NCBI RefSeq assembly: GCF_026130605.1
Contig: NZ_JANFAU010000004.1
Location: 124,001 to 188,000, forward strand
Direction of reading: 5' to 3'
DNA: 64,000 nucleotides
DNA from: Sphingomonas lycopersici
Lineage (GTDB): Bacteria; Pseudomonadota; Alphaproteobacteria; Sphingomonadales; Sphingomonadaceae
The notes beneath the pieces were generated by a model. The model was not told the origin of the DNA and did no database searches. It saw nothing but the letters and a program-made list of their open reading frames with translations. A program made the position numbers and the translations under genes. The stretch's first letter is position 1; each line of letters opens with the position of its first letter. Of the stretch, positions 18,980 to 27,918 are shown piece by piece.

Positions 18980-19923
18980 GCACACGTCGTCTTGGCGCCA
19001 GCGAGCTTGAGATCACCCCGCTCGTGCTGGGCGGCAATGTCTTCGGCTGGACCGCGGACCGCGCGGCGAGCTTCGCGGTGCTCGACGCCTTCGTCGATGC
19101 GGGCGGGACGATGATCGACACCGCCGATGTCTATTCGGCCTGGGTGCCGGGGCATCAGGGCGGCGAATCCGAGACGATGATCGGCGATTGGCTGCGCAAC
19201 AGCGGCAAGCGCGACAAGGTGCTGATCGCCACCAAGGTCGGGATGCTTCCTGGCGAAGGCGGCGAGAAGCTCGCCCCGGCGCGGATCGCCGCGGCATGCG
19301 AGGCCTCGCTCCGCCGGCTTGGCACCGATCGCATCGATCTTTACTTCGCGCACCAGGACGATGAGGCGGTGCCGCAGGAAGCCGCGCTCGAAGCGTTCGG
19401 CAAATTGGTCGCGGCGGGCAAGGTGCGCGTGCTCGGCGCCTCCAACTTCCATGCCGCGCGGCTCCAGTCGGCGAACGAGGCGGCCAAGGCCGCCGGGCTG
19501 CCGCATTATCAGGTGCTCCAGCCCGAATATAATCTCGTCAGCCGCCACAAGTTCGAAGGCGAGCTGGAGGATTATTGCATCGCCCACAATATCGGGGTGG
19601 TGCCTTATTACGCGCTCGCCTCGGGCTTCCTCACCGGCAAATATCGCACCACCGCCGATCTCGGCAAAAGCGTGCGCGGCGGGCGGATGGGCGAATTGCT
19701 CGAGGGCAAGGGGCGCAAGGTGCTCGACGCGATGGACGCGGTCGCGGCGGAAAGCGGCGCGACGCTGGCGCAGATCGCACTCGCCTGGCTGATCGCGCAA
19801 CCCGGCGTCACCGCGCCGATCGCCAGCGCGACCAGCGCGGCGCAGCTCGCCGAGCTGATGCCGGCGACGACGCTGACGCTCACGCGCGACCAGCTCACCC
19901 GGCTCACCGACGCCGGGGCGTGA
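18976..19923 (+). CDS. Aldo/keto reductase
   Basis: 315 aa, NADPH-dependent oxidoreductase of the AKR superfamily. The catalytic tetrad is recognisable: D in MIDTADVYSAW (D and Tyr of the DxxxxY motif), Lys in LIATKVG and His in LYFAHQDD. Cofactor-binding residues are in PIASATSAAQLAELM near the C-terminus. It is closest in style to the YajO/Tas-like group. It is the third gene of a tightly overlapping operon with two lipoproteins. Substrate unknown. Confidence 0.92.
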   Translation: MSTRRLGASELEITPLVLGGNVFGWTADRAASFAVLDAFVDAGGTMIDTADVYSAWVPGHQGGESETMIGDWLRNSGKRDKVLIATKVGMLPGEGGEKLAPARIAAACEASLRRLGTDRIDLYFAHQDDEAVPQEAALEAFGKLVAAGKVRVLGASNFHAARLQSANEAAKAAGLPHYQVLQPEYNLVSRHKFEGELEDYCIAHNIGVVPYYALASGFLTGKYRTTADLGKSVRGGRMGELLEGKGRKVLDAMDAVAAESGATLAQIALAWLIAQPGVTAPIASATSAAQLAELMPATTLTLTRDQLTRLTDAGA

Positions 19924-19958
19924 CGCGCCGGTAGCGGAATGGCAACGTCTCGGGCGCT

Positions 19959-20594
19959 ATGAGCGGCGGGATGCTCCACCCCTCCTATCTTGCGCTCGGC
20001 GTGGCCGCGATGTGCGCGGCGACCTCGGTGACGATCGCCGCGACGCGGTCCGTACCGGCGCATGTCCTCGTCTCGCGGGTGGTGCCGCCGGTGACGAAAT
20101 TGCCGCACCAAGACGAAGCCGCGTCCGCCGCCTATACGATCAAGCGCGTCCTGCCGATCAAGGGCGCGATGCATATGGGCGAGTTCCACTGGGACGAAGC
20201 CGGCGCCCCCAGCACGGGCCGGGTGATCGTCACCGTCGATCTCGCCGCGCAGGTGATCAGCATCTTCCGCGACGGCTATGAGATCGGCACCGCGGCGGTG
20301 CTCTACGGCGCCGATGCCAAGCCGACCCCGACCGGGGTCTATCCGATCACCCAGAAGGACGCGACGCACGTCTCCAATATCTACGACGCGCCGATGCCCT
20401 ATATGCTCCGGCTGACCAACGACGGCATCTCGATCCACGCCAGCGAGGTGCGCGACGGCTATATGACCCACGGCTGCATCGGCGTGCCCACCGCCTTTGC
20501 GAAGAAGCTCTTCGAGGCGGTCAAGCTCGGCGACACGGTGATCGTGACGCGCGGCGAGAAGCTCGATGTCGGGAAGCCGGTGACCGCCGCCTGA
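19959..20594 (+). CDS. L,D-transpeptidase (YkuD domain)
   Basis: 211 aa, ATG at 19959. An N-terminal hydrophobic signal or anchor (YLALGVAAMCAATSVTIAAT, about 10-29) is followed by a YkuD catalytic domain, residues about 88-200. The motif is complete: H160 in SIHASEV, then H171-G-C173 in THGCIGVP, with C173 as nucleophile. Such enzymes make 3-3 peptidoglycan crosslinks or attach proteins to the wall in the periplasm. The canonical HGChRh ending is HGCIGVP here. Confidence 0.9.
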   Translation: MSGGMLHPSYLALGVAAMCAATSVTIAATRSVPAHVLVSRVVPPVTKLPHQDEAASAAYTIKRVLPIKGAMHMGEFHWDEAGAPSTGRVIVTVDLAAQVISIFRDGYEIGTAAVLYGADAKPTPTGVYPITQKDATHVSNIYDAPMPYMLRLTNDGISIHASEVRDGYMTHGCIGVPTAFAKKLFEAVKLGDTVIVTRGEKLDVGKPVTAA

Positions 20595-21080
20595 TCAGAG
20601 GGTGCGGAACATCACCAGCGCGTCGACGAAGCCGTGCGTCGGGTGCGCGAACGCCCCCGGCAGCCGCCCGACGACCGCAAAGCCGAACGATTCCCACAAT
20701 CGCACCGCGCGTTCGTTGGTGCTGACGACGAAATTGAACTGGATCGCGCGATAGCCGCGCGCCTTGGCGTGATCGATCGAATGCGCGCACATCGCCCGCG
20801 CGACGCCGCGGCCGGTCGCTGCGGCGGCGGTCATATAGCCGCAATTGGCGACATGCGCCCCGCCCCCGGCCTGATTGGCGCGGACATAATAGGTGCCGAG
20901 CAGCGCGCCCGTCTCATCCTCGACGACGAACGTGTCCTTGTCCGCCGCGAGCCAATAGGCCAGCGCCTCGGCCTCCGGCATCGCGCGATCGAGCGTATAG
21001 GTCTCGCCGGCGCGGATCGTCGGGCGGATGATCGACCAGATCGCGGGGGCGTCGGCGGCGGTGGCGGGGCGAATCTGCAT
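20595..21080 (-). CDS. GNAT-family N-acetyltransferase
   Basis: 161 aa from ATG 21080; the in-frame TTG at 21110 is less likely. GCN5-type fold: IRPATAADAPAIW at the N-terminus, the acetyl-CoA pyrophosphate loop around AATGRGVARAMCAHSIDHAK (about 85-104), and a C-terminal RLWESFGFAVVGRLPGAF segment. The substrate is not evident; the pattern resembles acetyltransferases acting on small amines or amino acids. It converges with the L,D-transpeptidase gene. Confidence 0.88.
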   Translation of the reverse strand: MQIRPATAADAPAIWSIIRPTIRAGETYTLDRAMPEAEALAYWLAADKDTFVVEDETGALLGTYYVRANQAGGGAHVANCGYMTAAAATGRGVARAMCAHSIDHAKARGYRAIQFNFVVSTNERAVRLWESFGFAVVGRLPGAFAHPTHGFVDALVMFRTL

Positions 21081-21128
21081 GGATCGGGTTCCTCGACGTT
21101 TCTCTGGCAATGCGCTCGATTCCTTTTC

Positions 21129-21226
21129 CCGTCATTCCCGCGAAGGCGGGAATCCATTCACACAGGTCTGACGATAGAATCGCGCCCTCAGCGCCAATGG
21201 ATTCCCGCCTTCGCGGGAATGACGAA
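21129..21226. repeat. REP-like element, family A (type copy)
   Basis: Arms CATTCCCGCGAAGGCGGGAA and the inverted ATTCCCGCCTTCGCGGGAAT flank a core with CACAGGTC and CGATAGAATCGC (21172-21183). The same core occurs in the 26.5-kb copy, so the whole ~95-bp unit is conserved, not just the arms. Confidence 0.88.
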
Positions 21227-21231
21227 GGGGC

Positions 21232-22740
21232 TCAATTGCGCGGCGGTTGCCGACGGTAGCTCAGCGCCTCGGCAATATGCCCCCGCCCCACCTGCGCTGC
21301 GCCAGCAAGATCGGCGATCGTCCGCGCCACGCGCAACACCCGCGTATAGCCTCGCGCCGAAAGCCGCATCGCCTCGGCCGCTTGCGCCAGCAAGGCGCGC
21401 CCCGCCTCGTCGGGCGTCGCGCTTTGCTCCAGCACCGCGCCGTCCGCCTCGGCATTGGTCCGCGCGGCCTCGCCGCGATAGCGCGCGGCCTGCACCGCGC
21501 GCGCCGCCGCGACGCGCGCCGCCACCTCGGCGGAGCTCTCCGCCGCCCTCGGCGAAACGAGGTCGATCGCGGTCAGCGCTGTCACTTCGACATGCAGATC
21601 GATCCGATCGAGCAACGGCCCCGAGACCTTGGCCTGATAGTCCGCCGCGCATCGCGGCGCGCGCGCACACGCGAGGCTGGCGTCCCCCAAATGCCCACAG
21701 CGGCACGGGTTCATCGCGGCGACGAGCTGCACCCGCGCCGGAAAGGTGACATGCGCATTGGCGCGCGCGACGCTCACCGTTCCCGATTCGAGCGGCTGGC
21801 GCAGCGAATCGAGCACCGCCCGCTGGAATTCGGGCAATTCGTCGAGGAACAGCACCCCGAGATGCGCGAGGCTCACTTCCCCCGGCTTCACCCGCAATCC
21901 GCCCCCGGTCAGCGCCGCCATCGACGCGCTGTGGTGCGGCGCGCGAAACGGCCGCACGCGGGTCAGCCGGCCGCCGGACAAGGTGCCGGCGACCGATTGC
22001 ACCATGCTCACCTCCAGCGCCTCGCTCGCGTCGAGCGGCGGGAGGATCCCCGGCAGGCACGCCGCCATCAGCGATTTCCCCGCCCCCGGCGGCCCGACGA
22101 ACAGCAGATTATGCCCACCGGCCGCCGCGATCTCCAGCGCGCGCCGCGCGACCTCCTGCCCCTTCACCTGCGCCAGATCGGGGCCGGTGTGCGCCTCCTC
22201 CACCGCGCCGGGCGGCGGCGCGGCGAGCAATTGCCGGCCTTTCAAGTGGTTGATCAGCGCGATCAGGTCGGGCGCGGCGACCACCTCGATCGATCCGCTC
22301 CACGCCGCCTCCGCCCCCTGCGCCGCCGGGCAGATCAGCCCCCGTCCCGTCTCCGCGGCGTGCAGCGCGGCAAGCAGCACGCCCGGCGACGGCGCGAGCC
22401 GCCCGTCGAGCGCCAGTTCGCCGACCACGACATAATCGGCGAGCGCCTCGGCATCGACCACCCCCATTGCGGCGAGCAGCCCCAGCGCGATCGGCAGATC
22501 GAAATGCGACCCTTCCTTGGGGAGGTCGGCCGGCGACAGGTTCACCGCGATCCTTTTGGGCGGCAACGCCAGCCCCATCGCCGCGATCGCCCCGCGCACC
22601 CGCTCGCGGCTTTCCGCGACCGCCTTGTCCGCCAGCCCGACGAGGTTGAACGCGGGGAGCCCGGGGATGAGCTGCACCTGCACCTCCACCCCGCGCGCCT
22701 CGAGCCCGAGATACGCCACCGTCGCGACGATTGCTGCCAT
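21232..22740 (-). CDS. yifB: YifB/ComM family Mg-chelatase-like AAA+ ATPase
   Basis: 502 aa, ATG at 22740. An N-terminal Lon-like S5 fold (ADLPKEGSHFDLPIALGLLA) precedes a Mg-chelatase-type AAA+ module with Walker A GPPGAGKS (216-223) and Walker B VLFLDELPEF, then the MNPCRCGHLGD segment and a C-terminal Mg-chelatase subdomain. In Vibrio the orthologue ComM is a DNA helicase promoting branch migration in natural transformation. Whether this strain is transformable cannot be told here. Confidence 0.93.
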   Translation of the reverse strand: MAAIVATVAYLGLEARGVEVQVQLIPGLPAFNLVGLADKAVAESRERVRGAIAAMGLALPPKRIAVNLSPADLPKEGSHFDLPIALGLLAAMGVVDAEALADYVVVGELALDGRLAPSPGVLLAALHAAETGRGLICPAAQGAEAAWSGSIEVVAAPDLIALINHLKGRQLLAAPPPGAVEEAHTGPDLAQVKGQEVARRALEIAAAGGHNLLFVGPPGAGKSLMAACLPGILPPLDASEALEVSMVQSVAGTLSGGRLTRVRPFRAPHHSASMAALTGGGLRVKPGEVSLAHLGVLFLDELPEFQRAVLDSLRQPLESGTVSVARANAHVTFPARVQLVAAMNPCRCGHLGDASLACARAPRCAADYQAKVSGPLLDRIDLHVEVTALTAIDLVSPRAAESSAEVAARVAAARAVQAARYRGEAARTNAEADGAVLEQSATPDEAGRALLAQAAEAMRLSARGYTRVLRVARTIADLAGAAQVGRGHIAEALSYRRQPPRN

Positions 22741-22874
22741 GCCACTCCCCCAACAAGGCCGGGGTGACGGGTCGGCTCGGCCCCACCACGCCCCTCAGCG
22801 ATCATTCATACTGGCTCGTTCACCAACCGAAACCATCCTTTCCTCGCCTTGCGATCCTCAACGAGCTGTCCCAA

Positions 22875-23207
22875 ATGCTCCCTATGTCTCAGCGTCACCC
22901 GGTTTCGCGTATCATCCAGCTCACGCTCGGCGTGCTGCTGCTGATCGGGGCGGCGGTGATGGGGCCGTTGCCCGGGCCGGGTGGAGTCTTTCTGTTCGCA
23001 GGCGGGATGGTGCTGATTCTGCGCAACTCGCGCTGGGCACAGGTGCGCTGGGCGCGACTCAAGCGCCGCTGGCCGCGCGTCGGGCATCTCGTCGACCGCA
23101 CGATGCGGCGGCGGAGCGCGTTGCGCCGCCATGCACGTGCCAAGAGCCAGGCGAACGATAATGGCAAAGACCAGCGCCGCGCGGAACGACGGGCGCACTC
23201 GCGTTGA
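22875..23207 (+). CDS. PGPGW-type small membrane protein
   Basis: 110 aa from ATG 22875; ATG 22884 is an alternative. Two hydrophobic segments (IIQLTLGVLLLIGAAVMG and GVFLFAGGMVLIL) are joined by PLPGPGG, the signature loop of the putative transmembrane PGPGW family. The C-terminal half is very basic (WARLKRRWPRVGH, MRRRSALRRHARAK), suggesting contact with phospholipid or nucleic acid on the cytosolic face. Function unknown. Its stop codon lies inside the rpmH promoter -35 box. Confidence 0.75.
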   Translation: MLPMSQRHPVSRIIQLTLGVLLLIGAAVMGPLPGPGGVFLFAGGMVLILRNSRWAQVRWARLKRRWPRVGHLVDRTMRRRSALRRHARAKSQANDNGKDQRRAERRAHSR

Positions 23208-23232
23208 CTTGGCCCCGTCATTGGCCTATGCG
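23204..23232 (+). promoter_or_regulatory. Predicted promoter of rpmH-rnpA-yidD-yidC-engB
   Basis: TTGACT (23204-23209), 17-base spacer, TATGCG (23227-23232). The TGA stop of the preceding gene is embedded in the -35 hexamer. The leader to rpmH is about 55 bases. Confidence 0.6.
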
Positions 23233-23293
23233 GCGACCCGTTCGGGCCGTCCTTACGTGACGGCCTTTAGTTTTTCAGATTCGGGAATGAACG

Positions 23294-23428
23294 ATGAAGC
23301 GGACCTTTCAGCCGAGCAACCTGGTGCGCGCACGCCGTCACGGCTTCCGTGCGCGGATGGCGACGGTGGGCGGTCGTGCGGTGATCCGGGCGCGCCGCGC
23401 GCGCGGCCGCAAGAAGCTGTCGGCCTGA
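23294..23428 (+). CDS. rpmH: Ribosomal protein bL34
   Basis: 44 aa, starting [20 protein letters not shown] and ending RGRKKLSA, an exact fit to the bL34 family: short, basic and with the RRHGFRARM core that binds 23S rRNA. ATG at 23294. It heads the conserved rpmH-rnpA-yidD-yidC string. A long hairpin separates it from rnpA. Confidence 0.97.
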   Translation: MKRTFQPSNLVRARRHGFRARMATVGGRAVIRARRARGRKKLSA

Positions 23429-23443
23429 GTCATTTGATTGGGG

Positions 23444-23524
23444 GCGGCACCGGCCCGCTCCCCCTCCCGGCCACCCAGTCATGATACCGATGGGTGGCCG
23501 AGAGGGGGAGCGGGCCGGTGCCGC
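23444..23524 (+). repeat. 34-bp inverted repeat with the rnpA start codon in its loop
   Basis: Left arm 23444-23477 and right arm 23491-23524 are reverse complements with one mismatch. The 13-base loop (23478-23490) contains the ATG at 23481 assigned to rnpA. No T-run follows, so it is not a simple terminator. In the rpmH-rnpA mRNA this would be an extremely stable stem and a likely RNase III-type processing or translation-control site. Confidence 0.9.
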
Positions 23525-23891
23525 ACGCAAAGGCGGTGAAACCGCATTTGCCAAACAGACTCTCGCGCGGCTCACCAAGCGATCCGAATTTCTTGCCGTC
23601 AACGCCGGGCGTCGCGTGCCGATGCCCGGCTTTGTCTTGCTTGTCCGCCCGCGTGGCGACGGCGATGAGACGGTCCGCGTCGGTTTCACCGTGACCAAGA
23701 AGATCGGCAATGCGGTGGTGCGCAACCGCATGAAGCGCCGCCTGCGCGCGCTCGCCCGCGAGCTGCTGCCGGCAGGCGGCATCGGCGGCGCGGATCATGT
23801 GCTGATCGGGCGGCAGGGCGGCGTCGAACGCCCTTATGCCACCCTGCGCGACGAGCTGGCCAAGGCGCTGGCCAAGGCGCAGCGGCGATGA
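23481..23891 (+). CDS. rnpA: Ribonuclease P protein component
   Basis: 136 aa with the protein cofactor of RNase P, which trims tRNA 5' leaders. The family core starts at [18 protein letters not shown] (about 29-46, allowing for the leader) and includes the RNR signature [20 protein letters not shown] (about 74-93). About 28 residues precede the core; those up to residue 14 are encoded by the right arm of the big hairpin, so the true start may lie downstream. The stop overlaps the yidD ATG by 4 bases. Confidence 0.93.
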   Translation: MIPMGGREGERAGAARKGGETAFAKQTLARLTKRSEFLAVNAGRRVPMPGFVLLVRPRGDGDETVRVGFTVTKKIGNAVVRNRMKRRLRALARELLPAGGIGGADHVLIGRQGGVERPYATLRDELAKALAKAQRR

Positions 23892-24100
23892 TTGCTCGCG
23901 CGCTCATCCTCGTCGCGCGCGCCTGGCAGATCGGGCCGTCGGCGGTGATGCCGCCCACCTGCCGCTATCAACCTTCGTGTTCGGCCTATGCAATTGAGGC
24001 GCTTCGCCGCTATGGAGCGGCGCGCGGAAGCTGGCTCGCGGCGAAACGCATCGCGCGCTGCCATCCGTGGGGCGGGCATGGCTATGACCCCGTCCCGTAA
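23888..24100 (+). CDS. yidD: Membrane protein insertion efficiency factor
   Basis: 70 aa with the YidD cysteine pattern: [19 protein letters not shown] (about 25-43) and the later [14 protein letters not shown] end. An amphipathic N-terminal helix ([12 protein letters not shown]) likely binds the membrane. It assists YidC-dependent insertion and sits directly between rnpA and yidC, the conserved order. ATG 23888 overlaps the rnpA stop. Confidence 0.95.
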   Translation: MIARALILVARAWQIGPSAVMPPTCRYQPSCSAYAIEALRRYGAARGSWLAAKRIARCHPWGGHGYDPVP

Positions 24101-24127
24101 ACTGGACAGCCGTAAACAGGATCTGAC

Positions 24128-25828
24128 GTGACCGAAGACAACAAGAATTTCGTGCTGTTCGCGGTGGTTGCGGCGCTGATCCTGTTCGGCTGGCCGCTGA
24201 TCCAGAACCGTTTCTTCCCGACGGCCAACCCGCCGGTGACGAAGATCGAGGGCGGCAAGACCGAGGTCGTGCAGGGCAAGGCCGCGGCGACCGCCGACGC
24301 GCCGGGCGCGATCCGCGACCGCAACCTCGTGATCGGCGAAAGCCCGCGGGTGAAGATCGACACGCCGACGTTGCAGGGCTCGATCAACCTGAAGGGCGCG
24401 CGGATCGACGATCTGGTGCTCAAGAATTACAAGGACACGATCGCCAAGGATTCGGCGCCCGTCCGCCTCCTGTCGCCGGCCGGCACCACCGACGCTTATT
24501 TCGCAGCGTTCGGGTGGCGCGACGACGGCCTCGCGCCGCCCGCCGCCGAAACCGTCTGGACCGCCTCGTCGCCGGTGCTCGCGCCGGGCAAGCCGGTGAC
24601 GCTCACCGCCGCCAACGCCAAGGGCCAGCGCTTCCAGATCGAGCTTTCGGTCGACAAGGATTATATGTTCACCGTCAAGCAGACGGTGGCCAACGGCGGG
24701 CAGGCGCCGGTGCCGGTGGCAACATATGGCCTCGTCAACCGTGCCGGCGTGTCGAAGGATCCCGATAGCTGGACGATCCACACCGGGCCGATGTCGGTCG
24801 CCAATGGCAGCGCGAATTATTCGCCTAATTTCAAAGATGTGGACGCCGCGCCGCAGAAGTTCACGACGACCGGCGGCTGGCTCGGCTTCACCGACAAATA
24901 TTGGCTGACCGCGCTGCTCCCCGATCAGGCGCGCAGCTTCGACGGCCAGTTCCGCGCGGGCAACGCCAAGACCTATCAGGCCGATTACACCGCCGCGCCG
25001 CAGCTTCTCCCGCCGGGGCGCCAGATCACCCAGACCGCGCGCTTCTTCGCCGGGGCGAAGGAAGTGAAGCTGCTCGATCGCTACACCGACAAGGAAGGCG
25101 CGACCAAGCTCGATTACGCGATCGACTGGGGCTGGTTCCGCCTCGTCGAAAAGCCGATCTTCTATTATCTCGACTGGCTGTTCCGCATGATCGGCAACTT
25201 CGGCGTTGCGATCATCCTGTTGACCTTCACGATCCGCGCGCTCGTCTTCCCGATCGCGCAACGGCAATATGCCTCGATGGCGCACATGCGCGCGATCCAG
25301 CCGAAGATGAAGGCGATCCAGGAGCGCTACAAGGACGACAAGCCGCGCCAGCAGCAGGAGATCATGGCGCTGTACAAGTCGGAGAAGGTCAACCCGCTCG
25401 CGGGCTGCCTCCCCACCCTGTTGCAGATCCCGATCTTCTACGCGCTGTACAAGGTGCTGATGCTGACGATCGAAATGCGTCACCAGCCGTTCGTCGCGTG
25501 GATCAAGGATCTGTCGGCGCCCGATCCGCTGACCCCGCTCAATCTGTTCGGGCTGCTCAACTTCACCCCGCCGCACTTCCTGGCGATCGGCGTGATCCCG
25601 ATCATCCTGGGCATCAGCATGTACTTCCAGTTCAAGCTGAACCCGACCCCGATGGACGAGACGCAGAAGCAGGTCTTCGCGCTGATGCCCTGGGTGCTGA
25701 TGTTCGTGATGGCGCCGTTCGCGGTGGGGCTGCAGGTGTATTGGATCACCTCCAACATCATCACGATCATCCAGCAGCGCTTGCTCTATGCGCGTCATCC
25801 GGCGTTGCTGGAGGCGCCCGCCAAGTGA
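24128..25828 (+). CDS. yidC: Membrane protein insertase YidC
   Basis: 566 aa from GTG 24128. First membrane helix [19 protein letters not shown], then a ~300-residue periplasmic beta domain, then the conserved 60KD_IMP insertase core (about 355-555) with the hydrophilic groove residues in [20 protein letters not shown] and the cytosolic hairpin [24 protein letters not shown] segment. Inserts and folds inner-membrane proteins such as F0 subunit c alone or with Sec. Its stop overlaps the engB start (GTGA). Confidence 0.96.
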   Translation: MTEDNKNFVLFAVVAALILFGWPLIQNRFFPTANPPVTKIEGGKTEVVQGKAAATADAPGAIRDRNLVIGESPRVKIDTPTLQGSINLKGARIDDLVLKNYKDTIAKDSAPVRLLSPAGTTDAYFAAFGWRDDGLAPPAAETVWTASSPVLAPGKPVTLTAANAKGQRFQIELSVDKDYMFTVKQTVANGGQAPVPVATYGLVNRAGVSKDPDSWTIHTGPMSVANGSANYSPNFKDVDAAPQKFTTTGGWLGFTDKYWLTALLPDQARSFDGQFRAGNAKTYQADYTAAPQLLPPGRQITQTARFFAGAKEVKLLDRYTDKEGATKLDYAIDWGWFRLVEKPIFYYLDWLFRMIGNFGVAIILLTFTIRALVFPIAQRQYASMAHMRAIQPKMKAIQERYKDDKPRQQQEIMALYKSEKVNPLAGCLPTLLQIPIFYALYKVLMLTIEMRHQPFVAWIKDLSAPDPLTPLNLFGLLNFTPPHFLAIGVIPIILGISMYFQFKLNPTPMDETQKQVFALMPWVLMFVMAPFAVGLQVYWITSNIITIIQQRLLYARHPALLEAPAK

Positions 25829-26466
25829 CGGATACCTTCGACGCCGACGCGATCGAGGCTGCGCGGAAGATCTTCGCCGGCCCGATCGAGTTCCTCAAAT
25901 CGGCCCCCGCGCTGCAATTCCTGCCCGATCCGGTCGCGCCGGAAGTGGCGTTCGCGGGGCGATCGAACGTCGGCAAATCCTCGCTGATCAACGCGCTCAC
26001 CGGGCGCAAGGCGCTGGCGCGCACCTCAGTGACGCCGGGGCGGACGCAGGAGCTCAACTTCTTCGATATCGGCACCCCGCCGGTGTTCCGGCTGGTCGAC
26101 ATGCCGGGATACGGCTTCGCCAAGGCGCCGAAGGACATGGTCAAGAAGTGGCGCTTCCTGGTGAACGACTTCCTGCGCGGTCGCCAGGCGCTGAAGCGCG
26201 CGCTGGTGCTGATCGACAGCCGCCACGGCATCAAGGAAGTCGACCGCGAGATCCTCGAGATGCTCGACAAGGCGGCGGTGAGCTATCGCCTCGTGCTGAC
26301 CAAGGCCGACAAGGTAAAGGCGACCGACCTCGCCGCGGTGCTCGACCAGACCGCGACCGAGGCCCGCAAACACCCCGCGGCGCATCCGGAGATCATCGCC
26401 ACCTCGTCGGAGGGCGGGATGGGCATTCCCGAATTGCGCGCGGCGGTGATCGAAGCGATCGGCTAA
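25825..26466 (+). CDS. engB: Ribosome biogenesis GTP-binding protein EngB/YsxC
   Basis: 213 aa from GTG 25825, overlapping the yidC stop by 4 bases; the longer in-frame region upstream is yidC in another frame. TRAFAC GTPase motifs are complete: G1 [10 protein letters not shown]2 around [11 protein letters not shown]3 DMPGYG, G4 TKAD and G5 TSSEGG. Needed for large-subunit ribosome assembly. Confidence 0.95.
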   Translation: MTDTFDADAIEAARKIFAGPIEFLKSAPALQFLPDPVAPEVAFAGRSNVGKSSLINALTGRKALARTSVTPGRTQELNFFDIGTPPVFRLVDMPGYGFAKAPKDMVKKWRFLVNDFLRGRQALKRALVLIDSRHGIKEVDREILEMLDKAAVSYRLVLTKADKVKATDLAAVLDQTATEARKHPAAHPEIIATSSEGGMGIPELRAAVIEAIG

Positions 26467-26765
26467 GCTTTTCGCGTTCTCGTACCCGTCGCCATCCCCG
26501 CGAAGGCGGGCATCCATTCAGGCAGGCCCTGCGATAGAATCGCACCGACAGCGACAATGGATTCCCGCCTTCGCGGGAACGACGGCGTTGAAATTAAGCC
26601 TTTGTTTTAACTACACAAATTATAGACTTCACGAGAACGGCCGCGACCGCCACTCGTGTGAACTTCGTGAACTTTGCCCGCCTGCCGGGCGAGGGGCTTG
26701 CCCCACCCCCCCGCCCTTCCCTATCGCTTGGTCCGTAACCTCGAGCCAGAAACGGGCAGCGGCGC
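26467..26765. repeat. Intergenic region with a family A REP-like element (26488-26584)
   Basis: The 299 bases between engB and the GST gene hold one complete family A copy (26488-26584), including the CGATAGAATCGC core at 26532-26543. After it comes an unusually AT-rich patch (26587-26633) that probably carries the GST promoter, though no convincing hexamer pair stands out. No small gene is seen. Confidence 0.8.
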
Positions 26766-27431
26766 ATGAAGCTCATCATCGGCAACAAGGCCTATTCGTC
26801 GTGGTCGCTGCGTGGCTGGCTCGCCTGCCGCCAATCGGGGCTGCTTTTCGAGGAAATGGTCGTCCCGCTCTACGATCAGGAGTGGGATCAGCGCCGCGAG
26901 GGCGACGAATTCGCGCCCTCATCGGGCAAGGTGCCGATCCTGTGGGACGATGACGCCGTGGTGTGGGACAGCCTGGCGATCATCGAATATCTTGCCGACA
27001 AGGTCGGGCGCGACAAATTCTGGCCCGAGGACAATGCCGCGCGCGCAATGGCGCGGTCGATGGCGGCCGAGATGCATTCGAGCTTCGCCCCGCTGCGCCG
27101 CGAGCATGGGATGAACATCCGCCAGGTCTATCCGCCCAAGCGACCGTCGGACGAGGTGATCGCCGATCTCACGCGGATCATGGAATTGTGGGCGCAGGCG
27201 CGGGCGCGATTCGGCGGCGACGGGGATTTCCTGTTCGGCACCTTCGGCGCGGCGGACATCATGTTCGCCCCGGTCTGCACCCGGATCGTGACCTATTCGC
27301 TGCCCGTCGCGCGTTTCGCCACCGGCTATGTCGAGGCGGTGCTCAACCACCCCTTCATGCAGGACTGGATCGCCGCCGCGCAGGAGGAGGAATGGGTGAT
27401 CGAGAAGTTCGAACAGCCTGCGACGGGTTGA
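26766..27431 (+). CDS. Glutathione S-transferase family protein
   Basis: 221 aa with an N-terminal thioredoxin-fold GST domain (about 1-80: LIIGNKAYSSWSLRGWLAC, then KVPILWDDDAVVWDSLAIIE with the conserved cis-proline and glutathione-binding D/S) and an all-helical C-terminal domain (about 90-215: FLFGTFGAADIMFAPVCTRI). The SSW serine near residue 10 is the probable catalytic residue. Substrate unknown; some bacterial members act in stress or aromatic-compound breakdown. Confidence 0.9.
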   Translation: MKLIIGNKAYSSWSLRGWLACRQSGLLFEEMVVPLYDQEWDQRREGDEFAPSSGKVPILWDDDAVVWDSLAIIEYLADKVGRDKFWPEDNAARAMARSMAAEMHSSFAPLRREHGMNIRQVYPPKRPSDEVIADLTRIMELWAQARARFGGDGDFLFGTFGAADIMFAPVCTRIVTYSLPVARFATGYVEAVLNHPFMQDWIAAAQEEEWVIEKFEQPATG

Positions 27432-27460
27432 GGCAACACAGGTTTCCCTCTCCCCGTTCG

Positions 27461-27907
27461 CTAGAACTCGCGCCCGTCCTTCCGCCGGAATCCCTCCCCT
27501 TCGAACAGATGCATGTCGATATCGGGATAATGGCAGTCGGTTTCCGACGGCCGCCCGACCGCGACGAACACGCAATCCGCCGCGCCGCGGTTCTGCAGCA
27601 CATGCCCGTTGCCGTCCCCCTTGGGAAAGGCGGCGATATCGCCCGGGCGCATGATCGTTTCCCCCGAATCGTCCACCAGCACCGCCTCGCCCGCCAGCAT
27701 CACGACGATTTCGTCCTCGCCCTCATGCCAATGGCGCTGCGACGACCACGCCCCGGGCTTGAGCACGACATGGCTGACGCCGAAGTCCGCCAGCCCGGCG
27801 GCGGGGGCCAGCCGGCGATACCAGCGCCCCTGCACCGCCGCAGCATATTCGGGCGGATAGCCGGTCGCATTGGTCTGCGGGATTGTATCGAGATCGAGCT
27901 TGGGCAA
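27461..27907 (-). CDS. Cupin-domain protein
   Basis: 148 aa from TTG 27907. Single cupin barrel with motif 1 QRHWHEGEDEIVVMLAGEAV (about 57-76; HxH and Glu metal ligands) and motif 2 PGDIAAFPKGDGNGHVLQN (about 87-105; third His). The N-terminus DTIPQTNATGYPPEY looks like a genuine family beginning, supporting this non-ATG start. Its Shine-Dalgarno is the palindrome GGAGGCCTCC shared with divergent dapE. The family is often annotated as mannose-6-phosphate-isomerase-like; the function is unknown. Confidence 0.86.
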   Translation of the reverse strand: MPKLDLDTIPQTNATGYPPEYAAAVQGRWYRRLAPAAGLADFGVSHVVLKPGAWSSQRHWHEGEDEIVVMLAGEAVLVDDSGETIMRPGDIAAFPKGDGNGHVLQNRGAADCVFVAVGRPSETDCHYPDIDMHLFEGEGFRRKDGREF

Positions 27908-27917
27908 GGAGGCCTCC
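27908..27917. promoter_or_regulatory. Palindromic Shine-Dalgarno shared by two divergent genes
   Basis: GGAGGCCTCC is a perfect palindrome. Read rightwards, GGAGG lies 6 bases before the dapE ATG (27919). Read leftwards, GGAGG lies 5 bases before the cupin TTG (27907). Only 11 bases separate the two start codons. Confidence 0.8.
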
Positions 27918-27918
27918 C

